Shown here: positions 12,689 to 25,480 of the stretch, one piece after another
Layout: each line of letters opens with the position of its first letter
How positions within the stretch are numbered: position 1 is the first letter of the stretch
Source: Vespa crabro
Lineage: Eukaryota; Arthropoda; Insecta; Hymenoptera; Vespidae
Length of the DNA stretch: 64,000 nucleotides
Direction of reading: 5' to 3'
Assembly (NCBI RefSeq): GCF_910589235.1
Contig: NC_060960.1
Coordinates: forward strand, 3,497,839 to 3,561,838
Position numbers and translations under genes: made by a program
The notes under the pieces: model-generated
The model's database searches: none
Told to the model about the DNA's origin: nothing
The model's input: the letters and a program-made list of their open reading frames with translations, nothing else

Positions 12689-14429
12689 AATTTATAAGAG
12701 TAATTTTCAATCTCGTATTATCTAATCGATCGATTGCACAATCTACAATGGATAAATATATTTATGTAAATATATATTAGGCATAAAATCAACTTTTTTT
12801 TCGCAGACAAGGTCGACATTATCGATCACTTGTCTTTACTTTCATTATGTAAATACGTACACTCATCTTAATCAGCCGCTAAGTAAACTCTTTATTCAGT
12901 CCTACCTATTCTTAGGTGAATGTATTCTTGTGTAGAAGATTATAATATATGTATTAGTGTACATGTATATATAGGTATATAAAAATATTATAAGTATATA
13001 CTAATATGTAATAAGTATAATAATAATATTATACGTATTAAAAATGTATACGAAACGTGTATACATATATAGGTGAATATTTAAGCATTTAAGAATAGTT
13101 TCTTTTTTTTTTCTTTTTTTTTCTTTTTTTTTTTTTTTTTTTTTTAATGGAATCTCAAATTGCGCCGTTAATATAATTATTTATAAAGAATGTAATCTTT
13201 ATTATATCGATGGTCGCGTGACAAATATGAATTTTTCTTAAACATTATAATAGAAAGTATCGATGGTGTAAGATATAATGTATCTCTATAATCTAGAACA
13301 AAAAAAAGAAGAAAGAAAATAATGAAAAAAAACAATGAGCATAAAAGAAAATAGGATAATATATTTTATTATTGTTCAAATATTATCCAATAATCCATGT
13401 AATAATGCGAATCAATCATTGTATACGAATCGACCAATCCCGTTGACAATTTTTTTTCCCTATAGATCACGATGAATCGAGAAGATATAGAAGGTGGAAT
13501 TGATAAAAGTGTTATTTTCAAACAGCAATTAAAAAAAATTATTATATAGAGAATTAGAATATTCATAAAATGTTCTATAACGTATGTTTTCTTTTATAAA
13601 AAGAATTTTCGCGCTCTTATTTTTTTTTTTTTGAATTACGAATATTATTCAAATTTTCGATATTAATATATTTACATGCTTTCAATAATTTTTTTTTCGC
13701 AAACAATATTTCTAAGAAATTTTATATGAAATATAGATTATTTATTAAAAGGTAGATATATTCGACAATTAATATTTTATAAGTACATACAGGGCCATAT
13801 ATAACTAAGTGTATTACTAAATTTTACTAAGTATTACCTTAGCACTTAAGTATTACTTAACCTTGTAATTTTTTGTAAATTTTCTTTTAAACGCTTCTTT
13901 TTCAAGATATCGGAAGATTTCTTCATTTATCATACCTTCCTTCATAATAATTTCAGATATTAATATTTTGTATTAATATTTTTTTCTTTTTCAAAAAAAT
14001 TTCCATAGTGAACGATAAATAGATTAGTTTTTTACTAGTTGAACTGATTTATTATCTGCTTTTTTATTTACCATTGTTAAGTGTATGAATTGTCGTTTTT
14101 ACTGGATGAATATGTGTTTGTGTAAAAACAGAAATAGAAAAAGAAATAAAATGAATAAATATTGCTAATACGATCAGAGAAATTGAAAAGAGAAATTTAC
14201 TAAAGAAATTTACTAAAGAAATTTACTAAATTTAACTAATAAAATTAGTTAAATAAACAGGTTTTTGTTATTTTGATATAATTTATTATTCGACTTATAT
14301 ATTGCATCTTTTTTTCCACACATTTATATATATATATATGTATGTATATTTCATTTTCATTATACGATTTTGTTTGCGATAAAGATATAATTGCAAGTGA
14401 CAATAAAAAAAGAGTCTTTGTAACATTAT
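12689..14429. other. Convergent 3' intergenic region (SV2-like / trp)
   Basis: The two genes converge here; both 3' UTRs must lie inside. It contains poly-T at about 13101-13145, TA-rich runs and a three-fold tandem of AAATTTACTAAAG at about 14195-14232. No gene seen. Confidence 0.7.
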
Positions 14430-17400
14430 TTAAAGCCATCCCCCTTTTCTAGGTGATCTACTCGTAGAAAAACGTGGTGACTTTGGCATTATATTCACCA
14501 ATCTCTGTTTATCTTCCTCTTTATGACTTTTACTGTCCAATTTATTGATTTTGGGACCATCCACGATTTTTCTTGGACTAAGAGTAGCTCTTGATCGTGA
14601 TATTATTATTCCAGAATCTCCGGTATTATTAATGTTGGTAGAAACAAGCGCATTATTTGTTTTAATTTGATTGCACTTCGGTGAACTGGGCGTGATCTTG
14701 CTAGATTCCTTCTTCATGGGTATCTTCGTCTGCATTACGTTCGAGGAACTTTGACCTTGAGTACTTACCATATAAATATTTTCATCCTTTTTGTTAGTTG
14801 GTTGCGATGACGATACTCGTGCCGGTACGACGGATTGATAATTTCGTTTGGATTTTTCATCAATATAACCAACAGTCGACATGATCGATTGCTGTTAAAT
14901 GAAAAATGTATGTCATTTCATTTTGATTTGCACTTTAGTTTAGTTCAAAATAAATTACGGCAAAGGCTAGATAATTGGCTAGATATTTTATATTAATTAT
15001 GCATTTTAATTACTTAATTAATTATGCGACTACTTAAATATTAATTATTCATTTTGTAAATTAAATATATGTTTGTCATCAATGTATTTAACTCGGATTT
15101 GATTAGTAATTGTAAAATATCCAGACAAAAATATGTTTAACCTATTGACCAGGGATGACGAGTTAAGTCGTCACGAAGATTTCGTTTTTATTCTGATAAA
15201 AGAATGAATTTGTTTTTTACTCGAATTAAGAAAAACATCATATGTCCCAATTCTTCATTTTATGATTTATTCAAAGTTTCATATCTCCGTCCTAACAATT
15301 TCATTTTTAATCAAAATAAATTTCATACGTCTATCGAAAATCTTCTCTGGTTAACAGATTAATGTAATATCATATAAGTCCAGATATATGTTGAGATAAA
15401 AAAAAAACGTACCTAATTATATTAGCGTACCCAATAACTAAGCACCGATCAATACCACTATAACATTATACTTATCTACAATATAAAATCGAATTGATGA
15501 GAATTTTAATTTTGATCACCTGATCAGGCTCACCCGTTACTGTCAGTATCGGCACATCATTTCTAACATAATTATCAGTCTCAACAATGTCATGAAGTAC
15601 ATGAAGTATCGTTGCTTCTGTACTTTGTGGTAATTGTATTGGTTCAAGTGGAGTTAGTGAAGTTTTAGCTGTTAACTTTCGTGCTTCTTCTATCGCTCTC
15701 ATTAAATTCTGTTGACTTTGTAAAGATGCTCTGCTATAACTTTTACCGATTTGAGAGCTTCGAATCGCGCTATTTACGACCTATTAAATACTTTTTATTA
15801 TTATTTCTTGTTATAATATTGTATTTGATATTGTTATTCTATTCTAGAATAGAAATAGTAATTTATATTATTATTTTATGTTAGGAAAAATATATTTACT
15901 TGGCCCCAACGATGTTGAGTTGATTTTAGTACCGCCAATCTAGCAACTCTCTTCCACCTGGCAACATTATCCTCGCCTTCGGTAGGTTGAAGAAGAGTCA
16001 ATTCTTCTTGTGCAGCATCCTCTATTGATTTAGTGAAAGGTCCTGAGACTTGGAAATCCTTCATCAATCTTCTCTCCCATATTCTCATCTTCCTACCCAG
16101 TACAGCTGTTAACGAATGAAACAACATAACATTATTTTTTTGGAATTTAAATTGTTTTTCTTTTTTACTTTTTTTTTTCTAAAGTCAAGATAGAGAATAT
16201 ATAGACTTCTCTCTTTGGTATTGATTCCAGCGATGTCCATGCCGTTTCTACGTAAAATATCAAGAAGTTCGCAACGCCACGATGAAATGTCGGATTTCAA
16301 TTCGTGTACGTCATCCTCTGTAACGGGTTCCGTTTCATGTACGGAATGTGAATTAACCACATATCTCCATACCAAAGCTCTCATTACAATACCATATCTA
16401 AAATGACAAAGAAAATAATTATTGTCTCTATTTTAACAAATTCAAATATGTTATTATTAATAACAAAAATTTACTTTTGATTTTGTAAATGACGATTTGT
16501 AATATCGTCATGCACGTTATTTTGTTTCTTTGATAAGCCGCAAAATTTGAGGAATAATTTTGGTGGGGGAAAAATGTTAAATGGTGGAGGAAGAGTACCA
16601 CCTTCCTCAAAATAACTCATCCATAACTTCGTTCTAGCAAATTTCCATTCTGTGTCTGCGTGTTCCTACAAAACAATTAATTAAAATATGTTAAAAAAAT
16701 ACTATCAATACTTTTAAATATATTTCCTGGGTTTTACTTCGATGACAGCATAACTGTTGCTCATCATGGCGATCAGAAGATTCAAAAGAACGATTACGTT
16801 AATAACCGAATAGAAACCGAACATTAAGAGACCCCAGAATCTGGTATACGATTTGATTCCTACAAATAATTACTTAATATAATGTACGAATGAATTCAAT
16901 TAAAATTAAATGAAAGTTTTAATATTTACCTGTCAGTTCAAAACTATCTATACCAACTCCTCCGAAACTAGCCCAAAATAGACTCTGACAGGTTTCAAAT
17001 AGATTGCTAAATCTATTAACAGACAAAGACAAAAGTTAATTTGTTTTGTAAGTTTGTCAGATGCAACTGTTATATAAAGTATTATTTTTTTACCTTCTCC
17101 ATCTCATACAAGAGTCACTGCCTGCATCCCAAGTTGGATCAGCAATGTCATTGTAACATTTCTTTCTCTCCAACTCAGCAAAGTACCATAACAATTGATT
17201 CAAGCCACAGGCAAAGGAGAATAGGACTAGCGTATAAATGAAGAAGAACTTGATTATGTCAATCACCATTCTGCCCAAGGATATTTGAAGTGGTCCAAGA
17301 TGCGGATTCACGCTGAACAGGTGTACCAATTTGAGAGCACTAAATACGTTTGCTGCTGCAAAAAGACCTTCAGCAATTAACTGTGGATCAAAGTCACCCC

Positions 17401-17786
17401 AGCTTTCTCTTGGTATTAGTGCAGCTGATGGATCCATATCGATTTCTGCTGCCTGTCGAAAATAAGCGGCACCTCGTAGAAATCCTGTTAGAACGTAAAG
17501 GGAATTTCTGGTAAAGTCGATGAAGTTCCACATATTTCGAAGATATGCTTTCAAGCCATCGACATAAACCTGAAAATTAACAGCGATTGTAAACAATATG
17601 TTTTGTTAAATATATAATTAGTTGCACTTTTTATGTATATAGTAATATTATATATACACATATAATAAGTATATACTATATATACAAACATACTCATAAA
17701 ATATTATATTATATAGAATTTTATTTTTAAATAAATATTTTATTATTTAATTTATATTTAAAATTGTAAATATTATATAAATATTG

Positions 17787-17831
<45 letters not shown>

Positions 17832-20033
17832 AACTAATTAAATATTATTTTCTGCTAAGTTCATTGAAAATGAAATTCTTTCTTATTTGATTTAGGTAAT
17901 ATTTTTTCTATACCTCTCTTGCCTCTTGCCATATAAATCCTAGAACGTATAAAACTATCACGAACTCTAATGGTGATGGCGCTGCACCTCTTTGTCGAGC
18001 TATTTGAATCTCAAGATTCTTTTTAGTTTCTTCATTCCCAAAAATTTTCACGACTTCTATTTCCACACGTTGCGATACTAAGATCAGTATAACTAAAACG
18101 AAGATTAAATTGAAAAAATGGTGGACTTTATTAATGAAATAATATTTGAATGAAATTTAATTCACTCACATAAGAAGAATAAATAGGATGATGCGTGTAC
18201 TAAAAATTTGACGAATGGTCTTCGCAAGAGTTGGCCCATCTTTGATTCCGGAGTAAAAAAATATATTATACAATAAAAGGGAAACATGAGGGCTGTTTTC
18301 AGTAATATCCAACATTTTTGAACGTTGGTCATTCTTCGAAATCCAGGAACACCTTCGTACCTTAAAAAAAAAGGGAATAATATAATAAAATAAGATCGAA
18401 TTGTAACAAATATCTCTGACTTGTCCATATTGATTTAAAAAAACAAAACTCTACCAAATAGCTGCAATATATTGCTGAACATGAGAATGAGCGACGAATC
18501 TCTTCTGTTTAAATTGTATCGCTTGTTCAAGTTTTGCCAATCGTTTAGTTGGTAGACTATCTTCCTCGGGATCATAATTCAAAATAACATTTAGCTCTGT
18601 CGTAGTTCGTACTTGTTGCAACAGATCAACCGCAAATCTAATTAATATATCGAGGTTTAATTATTTATTCGATGTTTAACGAATAAATAGAACTTACTTC
18701 TCAACTTGACATCTAAGTTCTAAATATTCCTTTCTACTTTCTGGTTCGGCCGAAGCTAACTCTTTGAGTTCCCAACTTAATTGGAATGCTGTCATCAGAG
18801 GATCTGGAGAACTGAGAGATATCAAACTTGGACTAGCCAATGCCTTATACTCGTTTATCCTGGTCGAAGAGAGTCTCAATGGGTCACCTGATAATGAATA
18901 ATGAAAATACATAAGAACATTGCTCTAGCTATCTTTTTATACTATTTATCACATAGCTTTGTTTTTTTGACCTGCAGTCGACCGAAGACAATCTTGGCAA
19001 CCACATTTAACGTCGTGTGGCATCGGTAAAGTAGCTCCTCTATCCAACAACAGCTTCAAAATCTCATAGTTATTCCGTTGCGCCGCTAGTATCAATGGCG
19101 TCATGTCGGCTGGATACCGAGCAGACTCCGGATCGATTTTTTGCCAACTGTGAACAACTTCTTTGCCGTCTATGAATTGAACGATCGTACGATTAATTGC
19201 AATTATTAACTCTCTGTAACCTAAATTTCTGATATAAAATTATGTAATGTAAAACTTGTACTATAACTTACATGATATTAATATAATTATACTATACTTG
19301 GAAATATATTCAATTAACATTAACTATCGAGATATGAAATAACTATGATAGTTTTTTGATCAAAAAATAAAATAAGATTTAGACAAATAAATGAATGAAC
19401 TTGAATGTTATTAATTTTTATTAGAAAAATTAACAAATAATTCTGAATAAAAGAAAGAAAAAAAAATCATAATTATTGTCAAATAAGCTCGACATTATAT
19501 CATATTTCATGATTAGAACGAAACGAAATTGTTCGATTAAAATAAAATAATCAAGCACCTTTCAGCTCGTTAATCTCATTCGCTGTCAAAAGTTCCTCGT
19601 ACTCTAGTAACAATTCAGTGGCTTCGACAAATTCATGATCGATGGCATACAAAAGAGCATCCTTTGTTTCCACTCCCATTACAATAAGAAGTTCAATCAT
19701 CTCAAGATTGTCTGCTTCTATCGCTAACGTTAATGCGCCACGACCGAGACTATCCATGCAATTAATATCGAGAGTCATACCCTAAAAAAAAATCTTCAAG
19801 ACTAATTCCATTGACATTGAACTTGAAAACAGCTCCAATGATCACGAACTTACATTGATTTCACCTTTGCTAGCTACCTGAAGAATTCTTTTCACATTTG
19901 ACAAATCACCTCTTTCGACAGTCAAAAGATATTTCTTTTCTTCTAGATTCAATGGTTTTGTATGATGAAGAAAAATGTCTTCCATCTTTTCTGGCGGTGC
20001 TTCCATGTCTTTCTCCGATTTTTGACAATCCAT
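14430..20033 (-). CDS. trp: TRPC-family cation channel, probably photoreceptor TRP
   Basis: Complete TRPC channel of 1,111 residues. Exons (minus strand): 20033-19854, 19781-19559, 19169-18972, 18887-18698, 18637-18455, 18360-18170, 18092-17914, 17569-17094, 17012-16930, 16859-16738, 16665-16475, 16397-16207, 16105-15900, 15780-15520, 14891-14430; all phases agree. Residues 30-200 are ankyrin repeats (LGRGALTLAIEADNLEMIEL; TPLILAAQRNNYEILKLLL), followed by HDVKCGCQDC, the His/Cys zinc-site pattern of TRPC channels. Helices span about 330-670, with the pore around FWASFGGVGIDSFEL and S6 MFGFYSVINVIVLLNLLIAM. The TRP box EWKFARTKLWMSYFEEGG follows. The disordered tail ends in GGWL; Drosophila TRP, from memory, also ends in GWL and is tethered to the INAD scaffold, which favours trp over paralogues trpgamma or trpl. 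Donors of exons 2 (GTGCTT) and 12 (GTCTAT) are weak but phase-consistent. The photoreceptor role is inferred. Confidence 0.92.
15141..15358. mobile_element. TTAA-flanked MITE in last trp intron
   Basis: TTAA at 15137-15140 and 15359-15362. The left end CCTATTGACCAGGGATGA matches the inverted right end TCTGTTAACCAGAGAAGA at 12 of 18 positions. The left end continues into a GACGAGTTAAGTCGTC hairpin. The 218-bp element sits wholly within the 15519-14892 intron of the channel gene. Confidence 0.5.
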
Positions 20034-20242
20034 TTTTGTTGTATCCTTGATTATTATTCGTTCAATTAAATAAAAACACCAACACTTTTTCGAATGCTTA
20101 TCGTATTAATTTATCGGCAATAAACGGTATAACAATATCATCGTTGCACATCTTTTTTTTATTTTTTCTTTTTTTCCTTTGTACGGAAAATAGCTGTCGA
20201 GATAAACCACGTGTACGAAGAAGTGTACATCTAATGCTTGTC

Positions 20243-20298
20243 TGAATAGGAGGTCAGCGACAATCGCTATTATATAGGGGATCATGGAAATTGAATTA
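20243..20298 (-). promoter_or_regulatory. trp: Putative trp core promoter with RCSI-like photoreceptor motif
   Basis: On the minus strand, 20298-20288 reads TAATTCAATTT, a full match to the RCSI consensus TAATYNRATTN known from insect rhodopsin and phototransduction promoters. TATATAAT follows at 20276-20269. An initiator-like TTCAGA has its A at 20243, 33 nt from the first T of the TATA box. The coding start lies 210 nt further on. The order and spacing fit a photoreceptor promoter; the start site itself is inferred. Confidence 0.5.
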
Positions 20299-23190
20299 TG
20301 GGAATTAACCAAGACCCTGTTTATTTACATGGACGTTTAAGATCACCAAGTATAAGGTATCTGGCAATGTCCGTTGAGGCCATCGTTGTCGTTCGACTAA
20401 TTTGCTTATCGATATCTCGTTAGTATTCACAACTACTAGGGTTGATTCTTGGTTAGAACATAAAAAAATTTATTGTTAAGTCAGATCAGATTATTAGTTT
20501 ATGTTCTTTATCTTATGTACATGTCTACATGTTAATTTTTCTGTCATTTATCAATAACTTATATGATATTCATTTATTGTATATTAATCAATAGTGCTAA
20601 TGTAGAATACATATATGTTTTTTAAATTACTCTTTTTTTATTCAAACAATGGTCAAGTATTTTTGTATTATTATTTGTTTAAAAGGATAAGTATTATAAT
20701 ACATCCAAATTAAATGGCAGAATTTCAAATTAGAGATTAGTCGTAAGGAAATTTTTTTAATAAAAAAAAAGGAAAAAATGTTCAAAATCAAATGAAAAAT
20801 AGTCACTATCGAAGAATGAAAATATTTTCACACGCTCTATCTCTTCGGTCTATCTTCTTTCTATTTACTAGGTACATTTCGTTAGAATAGAAAATTTTAC
20901 GCTTTGTTCGTTTATGCAAAAATATTCTACATAGATATAAAAATAGACATTCGTCATTTCTTGTACTAGTATTGAAAAATAAGAAAAACATTTTGCGTTT
21001 TCGTATATATTTGTATATTTGAAATAAATGTAATTATCAAAGATAATTATTGAACCAAATTCAAAGGCCACCGCCATTGAACCAAAACCATAATATAGAT
21101 TAACATCAATAACTTTTCTATTATTCTGATCGTCGAACGTAAATACGTATGTTTTTGCTTTTTGTTTTTTTTTTTATACATTAGACAATAACGTTAAAGT
21201 TTCACGATTTTTGCATGAAATCTATTCTATTCACTATTTTATGAATTTCTTTAGATTAAGAATTAGCGACGTTCAATATGAAAGTTATCTTCCACTTCGT
21301 GGACAACGAGGTTGCATGCATATTAACGTGAAACATTTCTTTGCTGTCTTTCCCTCTCTTTCTCTCCTCTCTCTCTCTCTCTCTTTTCTTTTTTGCTTTT
21401 AAATTAAATAAAATCGCAACTTTGAGTGAGTCACTTCCTTCATAAAATATCTCTAACTTAGTAATAACCAAGCGAAGAAACAACTTTCTCTAGCGAATTA
21501 ATCGATTTTTGCAAAGAATTAAAAAGAGATAGTAATTGTCAAAACCATACCATTTAAAATAATATATATATATGCAAGATGTCCCATTGATCTCGAACAA
21601 TCGGGATATCACGTGAAAGACTAAATCAACCGATAAAATTATTTTACAGATTTATTTGTTGTGAAGAGACACATCATAAGGTGCCAATTTTTTTTTTTTT
21701 GTAAATCGAATAGCAAAGGAAATTTCATGGCCAAAGTTATCTTTTTAAATGGAACTACATATTTTTCTTTTCATATTCTTTTCATTTCTTTTCTATTTGA
21801 TGTCATTTGTCGAGACGAATTTAACAACATACCATACGGTATCATTTATTATTATAAAATATTATAAATTATATTATAAATTTGTAAATTCGAAAAAACA
21901 ATTCAAATAAATTAAGCAAATATATATATATATATAAATATATATTATAGCGATATAAGACATTAAACTATATAACATTGTTTTATATTATATCCCAATT
22001 TATTTGATTAAATAAATATTTACATAATTAACGAATACAATGTACTTTATACTTATAAATAATTAAATAAAAATTAATATTTATTGTGCATAAAAATTCA
22101 ATGTATTCTTTAAATCCAATCACCATTACACCAATTATTCTTCATGTCAGAATCTCTATTATTCTTCATATTTCCATATCACCTAATTTTTTAAACAGAA
22201 ACATAATTTACCAGGAGGTGGCACTTCTTTGGATATTATGCGATCCTGATATTCTGATTTGATGATCCTGAATCTCGATTTATGGGAAAAATTTCTGCAT
22301 CTACAGAATTTGAAATTTTTACTAGGAATGAATAACTTACCAAAAGGTAATATGATTTGACGTGCCACCTCTTGTCCCATCATATGATCCTGATACAAAT
22401 CTCTATTTGCAGTAATTTGGAAGAGAAAGACTAATTTTTTGGATAAGGAAAATAATGATAAGATTTAAAGAAGAACATATCGGATTTTCATGTTAACGTT
22501 TTTATTAATAATACCTAATAAGTACAATTTGTATTTATATAGTTTGACAATTATATAAATATTACTTTACCATATAAATTGGGCTATAATATAATAGAAA
22601 ATAACACGATATAATATAATTTAGTGCAATATAATACAATGTAATACAACATGATGCAATATAATATTATATAATACAATATAATACTACTAGAAATAAA
22701 GAACGAACTTGTTCCTTTTATGCTTCTAAAAATAATCGATTTAAGTAAAAGAAATTTATTTCTTAAGAAGTTTGGCCTTCGTTTACAATGCTTGCAGTTT
22801 AACAGCTGAAAACCAACGATACAGGATTGTAAATCTTAGGAACTCACAGATTTATAATATGATTTATAACATTCTTTTAAAGATACTATATTAACGAAAG
22901 GAAGTCATAAACAAGATAAAAAAGACGATTCACATACTACTACATCTCTTTTATCAAATAGGAGATATTAAGAAATATTCAATATGATTAAATAATGTAT
23001 TTGTAATAACGATAACATTTTTTAAAAATGTTTTTAATACACATAAAATTATATTTAATTTATACACTTTTAATTAAATTGGATGTCATTTATATTGAGT
23101 ATTTATATTCAGTAATCTCAAAAAAACAAGAAACTTGATTAAATACGATTTTAGTGACCAACTACTATGAACATTAGTATACAATATAAT

Positions 23191-23247
<57 letters not shown>

Positions 23248-23582
23248 TATAGATATATATATATATCAAAACTTTCGTAATAAACTTACGAGTATTCTTA
23301 TGACAGATCATTTTAATCGAACAAAAGATTACGGAAAAGTTCGTCTTGGCGAAATCATTATTTTAAATTCACTGGACAAGCGAGTCAATGACGGTGAAAG
23401 TTATTAGAGAAAGATTGTACTAGTCCTATTTTCTTTATCTCATTTATCGTCCTTTATTTTTCTCATGCCGAAATGGAAGAAGAAAGTTATGACAACGTTA
23501 TTGTCGTTGATGAAAAAGTTGACACTGATAGAACTCAACCACAAGATTGACGAAAAAAAACTGAGATCGAAGGAAGCGCGAT
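20299..23582. other. Divergent intergenic region between trp and His-rich gene 1
   Basis: A+T-rich, with CT tracts near 21350 and (TA)n at 23195-23266. Upstream regulatory DNA for both divergent genes is expected here. No exon could be supported. Confidence 0.7.
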
Positions 23583-23620
23583 TATAATAAATCCGAGGCA
23601 TCAAGCTACTTGATTTCAGT
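23583..23620 (+). promoter_or_regulatory. Putative core promoter of first His-rich gene
   Basis: TATAATAA at 23583-23590 and an initiator-like TTCAGTA with its A at 23618 (35 nt spacing) precede the ATG at 23699 by about 80 nt. The ATG has a good context (CAAAATGG). This supports 23699 as a genuine first coding exon. Confidence 0.4.
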
Positions 23621-23698
23621 AGACTGTTTCGATCTTTACGCGATAGTCTGAAAGGAATCCTTACGAATCTTTTTCGTTGTAAACGAGATCTATTCAAA

Positions 23699-25371
23699 AT
23701 GGCGACGGTCGATCGAATGGTTTCACTTATTTTTCTGTGTGTGTTTCTTAATGTGATCGATACATCGTTGACCTTGAAGAAAGTGAATAGAAGACCGATC
23801 GCTTTCCGATACGTCAATGATCTCGAAACATCCGCGACTAATAAAGGCACGTAAAGATCATATTTTTAGATTGGCCGATAAATAATATCAAACTTTTTAA
23901 TATTTTATATCTAAATATAATATAATATATTACTTGTATATAATGATGTAATAATAGTGTAGTAATTGATTTGAACAATAAGTGATGCCGAAATTTGCAC
24001 TATTTTATATCTCAATAAACAGTACTAGTTTTTACTGAAAAGTTTACTTAACAAAATAAACTTTTTACAAGAACGATAAGAAAATAAGCAACGACGTTCT
24101 TCACGAAAGAGATGGAAAAATACGTTTCGAAAACACGTAGATGTATATATACCAAATATGTATAGTTAACCAAAAAGTTCTGTTCAAATTGGAGGAATTT
24201 TTAGATTCCAAGGACTTTAAAATTTTCTATTGCGATAGAGAAAGGTTCTTAATATTAATGCAAATCATAGAAAAATTTGAGCATTACTAATAGGACAATT
24301 CAATATCAAGTCTGTTAAAAAATTTAATTCGTTTTTAAGTAAAAAAAAATATTAATAAATTTGTGCTTATGTATGTTCATTAATATATAATTATTAATAT
24401 AATTCTTTCTTCAAGTTTTGATGAAAGCTTTTGAGTTCTTCTCTGAGATAAAATGGCTCTTAGAAAGCTGAAAGCTATTTATTCAATGCGAATAAAACTT
24501 CTCGGTAGATTTAATAAGTGTTCTCCAATTGGAATGTATTTTTTCTCTCTTTCAAGAGCAATGTCGTTGATTATTTTCTTATCACTCTTTCGAAATGTTT
24601 GCTTTTTAACGCAAGACTTCTTCCGTTACGGTATGTCGCAAATTCGGTTTTTTTATTTTATCTTCAGTAAACTATCGATTAACTTGAGATAACTATGTAA
24701 ATTAAGAAAGAAAAAAACAATAATTCGATTAACCCTTAAATATATTATATTTAAAATTGTAGAACTATAACATGTTGATATTTAATATAATTTAAAGAAT
24801 AATCGAATATATGTGTAGCAATTTAATTTATTATAATAATTTGATAAAAATATTTTATTTATTTAGAAAATATAATTTTATAATAATTTATATATAATTT
24901 TACTATTTATTAATTTATTTACTAATTTTAATATTTACTTAACAAATAGTATAATATCATTTTCTTAAAAATTTATAATAAAAACTAAAGGAATAATATT
25001 GTCTATTATTAATTTCATGCTGATGATCATGATTATTTTTGTTAATAATACATAAATTGACTTAGATTCAATGCAAGATTTTAACAAGGAAAAGTATATT
25101 TTATAAAAAAAAAACAAGAAAGAAGAAAGATAGAAACTCTTTCTGATGGTTTTAATTGTACTATTAAAGAATATCAAATAGTGTTAAAAAAACGTTCCCC
25201 TTTAACGAATAGCTTGAGACTTTATTTGCATTTGATTCAAGCAGGCGACCATGGTGGTGAAGTTGACGTCGACGATGGTGACAAACACGTCGTGAAAGGT
25301 GGCGGTACGAAACAGGAAGAGGACTATCATGAGTCGAATGGAGAAAAAAACGATGAGGTATGCGTCTACTT

Positions 25372-25416
<45 letters not shown>

Positions 25417-25433
25417 TTCTCTTTTTCTCTCTT

Positions 25434-25480
<47 letters not shown>

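Noticed and set aside
23440..23850. 136-codon minus-strand open frame
   Set aside because: It overlaps the promoter and first exon of His-rich gene 1 on the other strand, shows no family resemblance and lacks splice or promoter support.
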